Assembly: GCA_033851845.1 (NCBI GenBank)
Contig: JAWWOH010000111.1
Coordinates: 62,001-126,000 of the forward strand
Reading direction: 5' to 3'
From: RYN-124 sp033851845
GTDB lineage: Bacteria; Actinomycetota; Actinomycetes; Mycobacteriales; SCTD01
Length of the DNA: 64,000 nucleotides
The position numbers were made by a program, and so were the translations under genes. Positions 9,715 through 17,689 of this stretch are shown piece after piece; within the stretch, counting starts at the first letter, position 1; every line of letters begins with the position of its first letter. The notes beneath the pieces were generated by a model. That model did not search any database. It was given only the letters and a program-made list of their open reading frames with translations, and was not told the DNA's origin.

Positions 9715-10605
9715 ATGCGTCGCGCCGTGCAGAACTGTCCCGTCGTGCCTGTAGCCGTGCCGCCGCCCGGAACGCGTTTCTGGTTCTGGACGTTCGGACG
9801 GCGCGTCGAGCCCACCTACCGACCCTGGGTCGCCGAGCAGATCGCCGATCCGCGCTATTTCCGTCGTCGGCTAGGGCCGTCGATCGCGATGCAGGTCGTG
9901 CTGGTGGTGATCCCGCAGGCCTTGCTGGCGTGGGGCGAGCACAGCCGATGGCGCCTCATCCCCCCCGGAGGTCTGCTCCTGTTCTACGCCGGCTACGCCG
10001 CCACCGTCAGCGCTCGCCGCAAGCAGCTGTCCCCGGCCGGGCAGCGCCGCCTCCGGGCCTATCACGGCGTCACCGCCGACGGCCGGGTCGTCCCGACCAT
10101 CTCCGCCTTCGACGTCAGTCCGCTCGGACGCGTCGGCTTCGTGCTGCTCTGCACGCAGCTGGTCGTCTTCGCGACGGGCGTCGTCATCGTGACCGACCAC
10201 GTCGTCACGCAACGCTCCTGTCACGAGCTGACGGCAGGCGACGCGAGAGCCCTCCAGGCAGTCATCGGCGAGCCGGTGCCCGCGGCCGCGGCCGCGTTCG
10301 GCGCGCCGGCCCCGATCGTGGCCGCTGGCACGCCGCTCGTCGCTGCCCGAGAGGTGGTCGACGACGGCTTTCCTGGGATCCGGTTCGTGGCCGCCTATGT
10401 CCGTGACACGCGCGGACGGCTCATCGGTCCGGCCGTGTGGCGGATCATCGACCCGATGACCCAGCTCAACCCCTCCGGGTCGCTCGACGTCAGTGCGCAG
10501 GAATCCCGGGCGCGCGAGATCACCCCCTCCACGGGATACGGCTTCAGCAACCCCGAGAGCGCCGCGAGTCGCGCCGCCCGAGCGTGCGCCAAGTCGGCCC
10601 GCTGA
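9715..10605 (+). CDS. Multi-pass membrane protein of unknown function
   Basis: About 296 residues from ATG 9715; a GTG at 9682 that overlaps the previous stop is an alternative start. The N-terminal third contains an F-W-x-W aromatic patch and the R-R-V-E-P segment. Hydrophobic helices follow at about 60-80, 85-103 and 140-163. The C-terminal part, after the third helix, is probably extracellular, with an Ala-rich linker and a small domain. The stretch around TDHVVTQRSCHEL (one Cys) begins that domain. It was not assigned to a family. Two bases after its stop region the convergent YdeI gene ends, so no space is left for a separate terminator. Confidence 0.65.
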   Translation: MRRAVQNCPVVPVAVPPPGTRFWFWTFGRRVEPTYRPWVAEQIADPRYFRRRLGPSIAMQVVLVVIPQALLAWGEHSRWRLIPPGGLLLFYAGYAATVSARRKQLSPAGQRRLRAYHGVTADGRVVPTISAFDVSPLGRVGFVLLCTQLVVFATGVVIVTDHVVTQRSCHELTAGDARALQAVIGEPVPAAAAAFGAPAPIVAAGTPLVAAREVVDDGFPGIRFVAAYVRDTRGRLIGPAVWRIIDPMTQLNPSGSLDVSAQESRAREITPSTGYGFSNPESAASRAARACAKSAR

Positions 10606-10613
10606 GCCGCAGG

Positions 10614-11177
10614 TCAGCCCCAGCGCTGGGACTTGATCTTCCGACCGGCGGCACAGTCGGCGACCAGCTCGGCCATCCGTTTGACACGCGTCTCCGGCCG
10701 CTTCGCGCTCGTCACCCAGTGCATGACGACCTTGCGGTACGACGGCGCGGCCGCCGACCAGTACGCCCACGCGGCCGGATCCGCGCGCAGCTCCGCGTCA
10801 TCGAACGCGATGTCACCCTGCTGCTCGTAGGAGTAGATGCTGGTGCGGTCTGCACGACGGTTCGCGAAGGCCGTGCGGCCGGCCCCCGTCATCCGCCCCT
10901 CGGCTTCGAGCGTGGCCATCTTCGCGACGTTGACCGCGCTCCAGGTGCTGGTCGGCTTGCGTCGGGTGAAGCGGATCGAGTAGCTCTCGTCGTCGATCCG
11001 ACGGCGGATCGCGTCGATCCATCCGAAGCACAGGGCCTCATCGACCGACTCGGACCACGTCATCGACGGCTTACCGGTGCCCTTCTTCCAGAACCCGACC
11101 ACGAGTTCGTCGGCCGTCGCATGGTTCTTCTCGAGCCAGGCCCGCCACTCGCGGGCGGAGCCGAAGAAGGTCGTCAC
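10614..11177 (-). CDS. YdeI/OmpD-associated family protein
   Basis: The 187 residues start at GTG 11177. The protein shows the family's W-R-x-W-L-x-K-N-H beginning, the segment S-E-S-V-D-E-A-L-C-F-G-W-I-D (about 41-54) and the following S-Y-S-I-R-F-T-R-R-K-P-T-S-T-W-S, all strongly conserved in YdeI-like proteins. The C-terminal 60 residues form a typical helical bundle (A-P-S-Y-R-K-V-V-x-x-W). Members have been linked to bacteriocin or peptide tolerance, but the biochemical role is unclear. Its GTG start overlaps the stop of the upstream MmcQ/YjbR-like gene by 4 bases, indicating coupled translation. Confidence 0.85.
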   Translation of the reverse strand: MTTFFGSAREWRAWLEKNHATADELVVGFWKKGTGKPSMTWSESVDEALCFGWIDAIRRRIDDESYSIRFTRRKPTSTWSAVNVAKMATLEAEGRMTGAGRTAFANRRADRTSIYSYEQQGDIAFDDAELRADPAAWAYWSAAAPSYRKVVMHWVTSAKRPETRVKRMAELVADCAAGRKIKSQRWG

Positions 11178-11527
11178 TTCCGTACGGCGGCGTGCGCCTC
11201 GTCGAGCAGGTCGACGAGCACGTCGCGAGCGAGCGAGCGGTCGAGGCGCACGCCGAGCCAGCCACGATGACCGACGTACGGCGGCACGAAGAAGGTCTCG
11301 GGATCGCGCGTCACGAACGTCTGCTGAGCGCCGGCGGGCGCAGCGATCCAGAGGCCGAGGATGCCGTCGCCGTGATGGTCGTCCATGCACATGACGAAGC
11401 ACGGACCGGAGCGCGACGGCGTACCGCGGGCGAAGAACGACGGCGAGCCGTGACTGAGCTTCTCGGTGACGCCGTCCGTCGCCAAGCAGTGCCGGCGTAC
11501 CGGCGCGAACGGGTCAGCTGTAGCCAT
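11174..11527 (-). CDS. MmcQ/YjbR family protein (second copy)
   Basis: This 117-residue protein resembles MmcQ/YjbR proteins of the type beginning with a short helix and the segment K-L-S-H-G-S-P-S-F-F. Its central strands contain M-C-M-D-D-H-H and G-L-W-I-A-A-P. The end has the conserved W-L-G-V-R-L-D and a terminal helix. It overlaps panB by 14 bases at its start and the YdeI gene by 4 bases at its end, so panB, this gene and the YdeI gene form a tight minus-strand run. Function unknown; it is clearly different in sequence from the member at 9348-9689. Confidence 0.8.
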   Translation of the reverse strand: MATADPFAPVRRHCLATDGVTEKLSHGSPSFFARGTPSRSGPCFVMCMDDHHGDGILGLWIAAPAGAQQTFVTRDPETFFVPPYVGHRGWLGVRLDRSLARDVLVDLLDEAHAAVRK

Positions 11528-12341
11528 GCTCCGCCGCGGGGTAGCGGCCCTCGCGAACGTCCTCGGTGTACGCAGACACGGCGTCGCTCAGGACGGTCCG
11601 CAGGTCGGCGTACTTCTTCAAGAACTTCGGTCCGGGTCCCGGCGTGAGGCCGGCCATGTCGGTCCAGACGAGGACCTGCGCGTCGGTGGCCGGGCCGGCG
11701 CCGATGCCGACCGTGGGGATCGTCAGCTCCTGGGTGATGCGCTCGGCGAGCTCCGACGGAACGACCTCGAGCACCAGGGCGAACGCGCCGGCCCGCTCGA
11801 GAGCGAGCGCGTCCTTGAGCAGCTGGTCGCCAGCGTCGCCGCGCCCCTGCACCCGGTAGCCGCCGAGGGCGTTGACCGACTGCGGCGTCAGGCCGATGTG
11901 GCCCATGACCGGGATGCCGGACTCGACGAGCAGCTCGACCTGCGGGAGCACCCGGCGGCCCCCCTCGAGCTTGACCGCCTGCGCGCCCTCGCGCATGAAG
12001 CGCACCGCGTTGTCGAAGGCCTGCTGCGGCGAGGCCTGGTACGAGCCGAACGGAAGGTCGGCGATGACGAGCGCACGCGAGGTGGCGCGCGCGACCGCAC
12101 GCACCATCGGGACCATGTCGTCGACGGTGACGGGGACGGTCGTGTCGTAGCCGAGGACGTTGTTGCCGGCCGAGTCCCCGATGAGCAGTGCCGTGATGCC
12201 GGCCTGCTCGAACAGGGCGGCGGTGAGCATGTCGTACGACGTGAGCATCGCCCACCGCTCGCCGCGGTCCTTCGCGGCCTGCAGGTCGCGGATGGTGATG
12301 CGGCGGTTGACGATCCCGCCGTACAGGCTGGCCTCGGTCAT
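11514..12341 (-). CDS. panB: 3-methyl-2-oxobutanoate hydroxymethyltransferase PanB
   Basis: PanB makes ketopantoate from 2-oxoisovalerate with methylene-tetrahydrofolate, the first committed step of pantothenate and CoA synthesis. The 275-residue form starting at ATG 12341 has the usual length; an in-frame ATG eight codons earlier is less likely. Visible family motifs are L-T-S-Y-D (about 34-38), the metal-side I-G-D-S-A-G-N-N-V-L-G-Y-D, V-K-L-E-G-G, and the G-H-I-G-L-T-P-Q segment. The C-terminal T-V-G-I-G-A-G-P-A-T-D-A-Q is also typical. panC and panD are not in the window. It heads a three-gene overlapping run. Confidence 0.96.
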   Translation of the reverse strand: MTEASLYGGIVNRRITIRDLQAAKDRGERWAMLTSYDMLTAALFEQAGITALLIGDSAGNNVLGYDTTVPVTVDDMVPMVRAVARATSRALVIADLPFGSYQASPQQAFDNAVRFMREGAQAVKLEGGRRVLPQVELLVESGIPVMGHIGLTPQSVNALGGYRVQGRGDAGDQLLKDALALERAGAFALVLEVVPSELAERITQELTIPTVGIGAGPATDAQVLVWTDMAGLTPGPGPKFLKKYADLRTVLSDAVSAYTEDVREGRYPAAEHGYS

Positions 12342-12429
12342 GGCTGGGCTCCCGACTCGGGTCACCGCACGGCGTACCCGGACGGGTCAATGGTGGCACG
12401 CGGCGGTGGTTCCGCCCAGGTGGTGCTCG

Positions 12430-14208
12430 TCACACCTCTCGCCAGCGCGAGCTGATCGGCAGCCGACGGTCCCGGCCGAAGTTCTTCGGTGAGATCTTCG
12501 GGCCCGGGGGGTACTGCCGCCGCTTCCACTCGGCGAGGTCCACCAGCCGGATCACCTTGTCCACGACGTCGGCTGCGTGCCCCGCCGCGAGCAGGTCGGC
12601 GCGCCCCATGTCCCGCTCGACGTAGTCGACGAGCACGGCGTCGAGCACGTCGTACGGCGGCAGCCGGTCCTGATCGACCTGTCCGGGCGCGAGCTCGGCC
12701 GACGGCGGCTTGTCGATGATCTGCTGCGGGATCGGCTCGCGCTCGCCGCGGTTCCTTGCCAGCGCGTTGCGCCACCGGGCGAGCTCCCAGACGAGCGTCT
12801 TCGGCACGTCCTTGATGGGCCCGAACCCGCCGGCCGTGTCGCCGTACAGAGTGGCGAATCCGGTCGCGAGCTCGCTCTTGTTGCCGCCGACGAGCATGAG
12901 GTGGCCGAGCTGGTTCGAGAGAGCCATCCAGGCGGTGCCGCGGATCCGGGACTGCAGGTTCTCCTCGGCAAGCCCGTGCAGACCGCCCATGTCGCTGAAC
13001 GCCTTCTCGTAGGCCTCGACGACACCGCCGATCGGGAGCAGGGACCAGTGCAGGCCCTTTCGCGCCGCCAGCTCCTCGGCATCGGCGACCGAGCCTTCCG
13101 TGGAGTAGCGGCTCGGCATCCCGACGACGTGCACGTTGTCCGGACCGAGGGCGTCGGCGGCGATGGTCGCGACGACCGCGGAGTCGATGCCGCCGGAGAG
13201 GCCGATGAGCACGGTGCGGAAGCCGTTCTTGCGCGTGTAGTCGCGGGTACCGGTCACCAGCGCCTGCCAGACCTCGGCGCAGTCGTCGAGCCGCGCGCAC
13301 TGCGGGGCGACAACGGCGTCGTACGCCGGCAGCGGCTCCTCGCTCACGGTGACACGGGTGAGGTGCATGCTCGTCCCGTCGACGGCGTCGATGCTGCCGA
13401 CCAGGTCGCTCGTCGCGGTCGGCACGTCGAGGTCGACGACGAGCAGCTCCTCCTCGAACTGCGCTGCGCGCGCGAGAACGGTCGCATCCGGAGCGACCAC
13501 GATGGAGTCGCCGTCGAAGACCAGCTCGTCCTGCCCGCCGACCATGTTCACGTAGGCGAGGACCGCGCCCGCCTCCGCGGAGCGGCGCCTGGTCAGCTCG
13601 GAGCGGATGTCGTCCTTGTTGCGCTCGTACGGCGACCCGTTGATGCAGATCACCAGGCCGGCCTCGGCTGCTCGCGCGACACCGATCGGGCCACCGTCCT
13701 GCCAGAGGTCCTCGCAGATCACGACAGCTACGTCGACTCCGTGAAGTCGGACGACCGACAGCCGGTCACCGCGCACGAAGTAGCGGAACTCGTCGAACAC
13801 GCCGTAGTTGGGCAGGTGGTGTTTGGCGTAGCGGGCCACGACGCGACCGCCGTGGATGACCGCTGCTGCGTTCTGCGGTTCGCCGGCAGGCCGGCCGAGC
13901 GCGGGCGGCGTCACGCGCGGCTGCTCGGATCGGCCGCAGTAGCCGACGACGACGGCGATGTCGGCCGCTCCCTCGTCGGCCAGCCGAGCCGCCAGACCGT
14001 CCAGCGCGCGCAGGCTCGCCGCGACGAACGACGACCGCAGCACGAGGTCCTCGGGCGGGTAGCCGGTGAGCATCATCTCGGGGAACGCGACGAGGTGACA
14101 GCCCTGCGCCACCGCCTTCGCGGTCCACTGGCTGATGATGTCGGCGTTGCCGGTCAGGTCGCCGACGGTGGAGTCGACCTGCGCCAGACCGATCCGCAGC
14201 TGCGCCAC
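12430..14208 (-). CDS. nadE: Glutamine-dependent NAD+ synthetase NadE
   Basis: NadE amidates nicotinic acid adenine dinucleotide to NAD+. The 592-residue length indicates the two-domain, glutamine-using form. The N-terminal nitrilase-type glutaminase shows its triad as E44 (in FPEMM), K129 (in YAKHHLPNYGVFDE) and C165 (in VVICEDLW). The C-terminal synthetase carries the ATP pyrophosphatase loop SGGIDSA at about 338-344. The final 60 residues contain the typical K-R-x-Q-Y-P-P-G-P-K-I segment. nadA lies in the same window at 61.4 kb, but nadB and nadC do not. Confidence 0.97.
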   Translation of the reverse strand: MAQLRIGLAQVDSTVGDLTGNADIISQWTAKAVAQGCHLVAFPEMMLTGYPPEDLVLRSSFVAASLRALDGLAARLADEGAADIAVVVGYCGRSEQPRVTPPALGRPAGEPQNAAAVIHGGRVVARYAKHHLPNYGVFDEFRYFVRGDRLSVVRLHGVDVAVVICEDLWQDGGPIGVARAAEAGLVICINGSPYERNKDDIRSELTRRRSAEAGAVLAYVNMVGGQDELVFDGDSIVVAPDATVLARAAQFEEELLVVDLDVPTATSDLVGSIDAVDGTSMHLTRVTVSEEPLPAYDAVVAPQCARLDDCAEVWQALVTGTRDYTRKNGFRTVLIGLSGGIDSAVVATIAADALGPDNVHVVGMPSRYSTEGSVADAEELAARKGLHWSLLPIGGVVEAYEKAFSDMGGLHGLAEENLQSRIRGTAWMALSNQLGHLMLVGGNKSELATGFATLYGDTAGGFGPIKDVPKTLVWELARWRNALARNRGEREPIPQQIIDKPPSAELAPGQVDQDRLPPYDVLDAVLVDYVERDMGRADLLAAGHAADVVDKVIRLVDLAEWKRRQYPPGPKISPKNFGRDRRLPISSRWREV

Positions 14209-14217
14209 GACCTCAGC

Positions 14218-15372
14218 CTATGAGGGCCCTTCTCCCCGCGCGAGCCGACGGCTTCGGTACATCTCACCGTCGGCGCGCGCGATCGCTTCGACCATGGACT
14301 CGTGCTGGCCGAGTGCGGCGAGGCCAAAGCTCACGGTCACGTCCGACATCGCGGCCATCAGCAGCTGCTGGACATGCCGGAAGCGACTCTCCGCTTCGCT
14401 GATGCCGGAGCCGGGTAGCGCGCAGACGAACTCGTCGCCGCCGTACCGAACGACGACGTCGTAGCTACGCAGCCCGACGCGCAACGCTGTGCCCACGGCG
14501 CGCAGCAGCGCATCTCCGGCGCCGTGGCCGTCTCGGTCGTTCAGCGTCTTGAGGTTGTCGACGTCGAGGAACGCCACGACGAGCCGCTCGCCGGTGCGGT
14601 GGGCCCGGTCGGCCGCCTGGGCCAGCTGCTCGGACCCGGCCGTTCGCAGCAGCGCGCCGGTGAGGTCGTCGCGGTAGGCCTGCTGCAGGTCGTCGGCGGC
14701 GCCGTGGCGATCGAGCGCTGCCTCCTGCCGGTCGTGAGCGGCGGCCGCCCGGTCTCCGGCGGCGCGCATGCGATCGCCCCCGGCCGTCTCGCCGGCGGCC
14801 GCGTCTGCCGATGCGGCGTCGCGTACGCCGGCGGCCTCGTGGCGCGCCAGTGCAGCGGCGCGCATCATGCTCGCCTCTTTCCGGTCGAGGCTCGCTGCGG
14901 CACGATCCGCTGCGGCGTGGAGCCGGTCCTCGGCGGCGCGTTCCTCTTCGCCAGCGATGGCGGCGGTCGCGAGGCGCACCTCGACCGCGATGTCGATCGC
15001 CGACGCTGTTGCTGCGCGCAGTGCGGCCGCGTGCCGGTCCAGCGCTGCAGCGACGCGGTCGCCGGCGACCTCCCGCGCGGCGCCGGACCATGCCGACGCG
15101 GTGTCCCGAGCCTGAGCTGCTTCGTCTCGAGCTGTGGCGGCTGCGCGCATCGAGGCGGCCCCGTCGAGGTCGATCACGGACGCGGCGCGGTCGGCCGCGG
15201 CCAGTCGCCGGTCGCCGGCAGCCAGCTGGGCGTCCTTGACGTCGGCAGAGGCTGCGTCCCGGGCATCGGCGGCGTCATCCCGCGCGGAGGCGGCCGCGTC
15301 GCGCTGCTGCGCCGCGTCGTCGACTGGCGGGGGGTCTGCGGAGGTGGCGGCTGCACGCAGGTTGTCGGTCAC
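14218..15372 (-). CDS. Diguanylate cyclase with long Ala/Asp/Arg-rich helical N-terminus
   Basis: The 384-residue protein has an intact GGDEF site (residues 311-315). A c-di-GMP inhibitory I-site RxxD (R302-D305) sits exactly five residues before it, so it should be an active, product-inhibited cyclase. Residues about 15-210 are a highly repetitive run rich in Ala, Asp, Arg and Glu (A-A-D-R-A-A and A-R-D-A-A type repeats), predicted as one long charged helix or coiled coil. No PAS, GAF or membrane segment is visible, so sensing would depend on this helical part or on oligomer state. A stop-to-stop gap of only nine bases separates it from nadE. Confidence 0.9.
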   Translation of the reverse strand: MTDNLRAAATSADPPPVDDAAQQRDAAASARDDAADARDAASADVKDAQLAAGDRRLAAADRAASVIDLDGAASMRAAATARDEAAQARDTASAWSGAAREVAGDRVAAALDRHAAALRAATASAIDIAVEVRLATAAIAGEEERAAEDRLHAAADRAAASLDRKEASMMRAAALARHEAAGVRDAASADAAAGETAGGDRMRAAGDRAAAAHDRQEAALDRHGAADDLQQAYRDDLTGALLRTAGSEQLAQAADRAHRTGERLVVAFLDVDNLKTLNDRDGHGAGDALLRAVGTALRVGLRSYDVVVRYGGDEFVCALPGSGISEAESRFRHVQQLLMAAMSDVTVSFGLAALGQHESMVEAIARADGEMYRSRRLARGEGPS

Positions 15373-15500
15373 GGGACGGTGCCCTTCCCTCGACGCCCGC
15401 GTCCTGGGTCGACCGCACTCGGCAGACCGCAGAGAAGAGCGCTCACGCTGAGACTGACGGTACGCCTACGCAACGTCACCGCCTTGCGAGCAGCGGATTG

Positions 15501-16844
15501 TCAGGCCGCCCCTTTCCCGGGAACGGCCGCGCCGGCCTGCTGGGATACCGGAACGTGCACGGTGACCGCGGTTCCCTGGCCGGGGGACGCCGCCAGGTGC
15601 AACCCGCCGCCGTGGGAGGCGACCAGGCCCCTGAGCAGCTCGAGACCCACGCTGCCCCGCCGGCGGGGTGCCGGCGCGTCCGGGTCGAAGCCACGACCGT
15701 TGTCGCGGACCAGCAGCACCAGCGCGTCCGGGCGACCGCTCTGCTCCGACCGGTTGCGCTTGATGCTGATGCTCACGTCGGTCGCCTCGGCGTGCTTGAC
15801 GATGTTCCGCACGGCCTCCTGCGCGGCGCGGAAGAGCAGCGTCTCCGTGGTCTCGTCGATCCCGTCGGCACCGTCGACGGCCACCGTCACGTCGATGCCC
15901 CGGCCCTCGAGAACGGAGGCGAGATCGGTCAGCGAGGCGGCCAGTCCCTGGGCGTGCAGCGCCGGCGGGGTGATGGTCACCACAAGGCTGCGCAGCTCGC
16001 GGACCCAGCGGCGGAGGTCGGCGGCCGCGACCCCGATCGCAGCGGCCGCGCCCGCGTCGCTGGACCGGAGCCGGTCTGCCGTCGCGCTGAGGCTGAACGA
16101 CGCTCCGGCCAGACCCTGCACCACGCCGTCGTGCAGGTCCGCCGCGATCCGCGCGCGCTCCCGGTCCGATGCCGCCAGCGTCGCCAGCAGCAGCGCCTCG
16201 CGCTCGTCCTGGCTGCGCTTGAGCCGGTGCGCCATCCGATAGGCAAGCGGTGCCTGGAGGAGGTACAGCAGCAGCAGGCCGAGGACCAGGACGGGCATGG
16301 TGTTCAGCCACATGCGACGACTGGCGTCGCTGATGACGGTGTACGGCTGGTAGGTCTCGAACAGCAGCGCCCTGCCACCCGGCGTACGGATTCCTTGGTA
16401 GACCTGCAGCAGCTTCCCGAACTGCCTCTCCTCGCGGTTCTCCGGTTCGTCGAGGTCGCTGACCTCCGCGGCGGTGTGCCGCGACGTCAGTGCGGCGCGT
16501 TCGTCGGCTGCGAGATCGAATGTCGACCCGATGAGCGACGACCGGTCGGAGTAGACGATGCGTCCCGACGCGTCCCAGATCTTCACCCGGACGATGTGAC
16601 TGCCCAGCACCCGGTGGCGCACGACGTCGTCGAGCGCGTCCCGTGCTGGGCCGGCTGACAGCGCCTCATCTGTGAGGACCGGCCCGATGACGTCGACAGC
16701 TTCGAGGTTCGTGAGCGTCCGTGCGTCGCGGATGGCCTCAGCCGTCGCGCTCCGGCGTTGCGAGACCGCGAGAAAGAGCCCGATGAGCAGTACGACGAGC
16801 AGGCCGGCGGCGAGGAACGCGGCGACGGCCTTCGGCACCGACAT
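15501..16844 (-). CDS. NarL-type membrane sensor histidine kinase
   Basis: This 447-residue kinase has two transmembrane helices (about 7-27 and 180-200) enclosing an extracytoplasmic sensor of about 150 residues. The HisKA_3 dimerization region carries the phosphorylated histidine in DLHDGVVQG (H238). The HATPase domain follows, with N-box NIVKHAEAT and G1 DNGRGFDPD. The sensor has no recognizable ligand motif. A LuxR-type response regulator normally accompanies such kinases, but none is adjacent, so the partner is elsewhere. The gene lies between the diguanylate cyclase and a low-complexity exported protein, all on the minus strand. Confidence 0.92.
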   Translation of the reverse strand: MSVPKAVAAFLAAGLLVVLLIGLFLAVSQRRSATAEAIRDARTLTNLEAVDVIGPVLTDEALSAGPARDALDDVVRHRVLGSHIVRVKIWDASGRIVYSDRSSLIGSTFDLAADERAALTSRHTAAEVSDLDEPENREERQFGKLLQVYQGIRTPGGRALLFETYQPYTVISDASRRMWLNTMPVLVLGLLLLYLLQAPLAYRMAHRLKRSQDEREALLLATLAASDRERARIAADLHDGVVQGLAGASFSLSATADRLRSSDAGAAAAIGVAAADLRRWVRELRSLVVTITPPALHAQGLAASLTDLASVLEGRGIDVTVAVDGADGIDETTETLLFRAAQEAVRNIVKHAEATDVSISIKRNRSEQSGRPDALVLLVRDNGRGFDPDAPAPRRRGSVGLELLRGLVASHGGGLHLAASPGQGTAVTVHVPVSQQAGAAVPGKGAA

Positions 16845-16852
16845 CGGGGCGA

Positions 16853-17461
16853 TCAGCCGTCGCTGCCGTGCCCGCCGCCGTCGTCTGACCCGCCGTCGTC
16901 TGACCCACCGTCCCCGGACCCGCCGTCGTCTGACCCGCTGGAACCACTGCCACTGCCACTGCCACTGCCGCTGCCGCTGCCAGCGCCCGAGCCGCTGCCG
17001 GTGCTCTTGCCGGAAGTGTCGTCGCTGCCGCGATTGCTGCCGCTGCGGTCGTCGGCCGTCCTGGTCGGGGTGGGCGTCACGTCATCCGAGCCGCGGCGGG
17101 TGTCGCCGCCGTGGTCATCGCCGGGCTCGACTTCGCCGGCGCCGTGGTCGTCGCCGGACTCCACTTCACCCGCACCCTGGTCGTCGCCCGCCTCGGCGGT
17201 CGCGCGGACGCCGCGGTCGTCGCCCGGCTCGGCCGTGGCGTGGACGCCCCGGTTGGCACCGGCCTCGGGGCTGCGCGTGGTGGCGGGGCTGGCCCCGACC
17301 GATGGGTGGTTGTCGTCGATGGGCAGGGTGTTGCCCGCGTCGGTGCCGTTGTCGTCGGTCTGCGCCGCGACGAGCGCGAACGCCGCCGCGCCGCCGGCGG
17401 CCGTCATGATGACGGCTGCGCCGAGAACGGCGGGCAGCTTGTATCGGAGCTTGAGCTTCAT
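16853..17461 (-). CDS. Exported or membrane-anchored Asp/Gly/Ser-rich low-complexity protein
   Basis: The 202 residues begin with a basic stretch (MKLKLRYK) and a hydrophobic segment (about 9-32) that acts as a signal peptide or anchor. The rest is low complexity. It includes A-T-A-E-P-G-D-D-R-G-type and G-A-G-E-V-E-x-G-D-D-H-G repeats (about 70-120), then Gly/Ser alternation (about 155-178) and D-D-G-G-S repeats to the end. The many Asp-Gly units suggest a disordered, acidic, possibly cation-binding surface polymer; this is inference. No homologous family is recognized. The gene is eight bases upstream of the sensor kinase and may be cotranscribed with it. Confidence 0.7.
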   Translation of the reverse strand: MKLKLRYKLPAVLGAAVIMTAAGGAAAFALVAAQTDDNGTDAGNTLPIDDNHPSVGASPATTRSPEAGANRGVHATAEPGDDRGVRATAEAGDDQGAGEVESGDDHGAGEVEPGDDHGGDTRRGSDDVTPTPTRTADDRSGSNRGSDDTSGKSTGSGSGAGSGSGSGSGSGSGSSGSDDGGSGDGGSDDGGSDDGGGHGSDG

Positions 17462-17689
17462 GTGGTCTCTCTCCCGTCGGGCCGCCGAGGGGTTGCGGCC
17501 TCTGCTCAGAGAGTGAGCCGGTCCTGGGCTCGTTCGCTATAGGACGGCAGTCGTACGACCGAGACCGCCGCGATTAGGGTCGACGCTGGACCTTCGGCCA
17601 GGAAACTCCGCGGAAACAGTCGCGGGCGACACTGCCTCGGGGTCGACCTGAGAACTGTTGAGGCCACTGAGCTGGGAGAGCTGACCGTT

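Noticed and set aside
12577..14223. 548-codon plus-strand frame opposite nadE
   Set aside because: Antisense shadow of an unambiguous NAD synthetase.
17602..17617. GAAAC-n6-GAAAC upstream of glnA2 as a GlnR box
   Set aside because: The first half should read gTnAC; only the GAAAC half fits and no second pair follows, so it is weaker than the glnA1 site and not listed.
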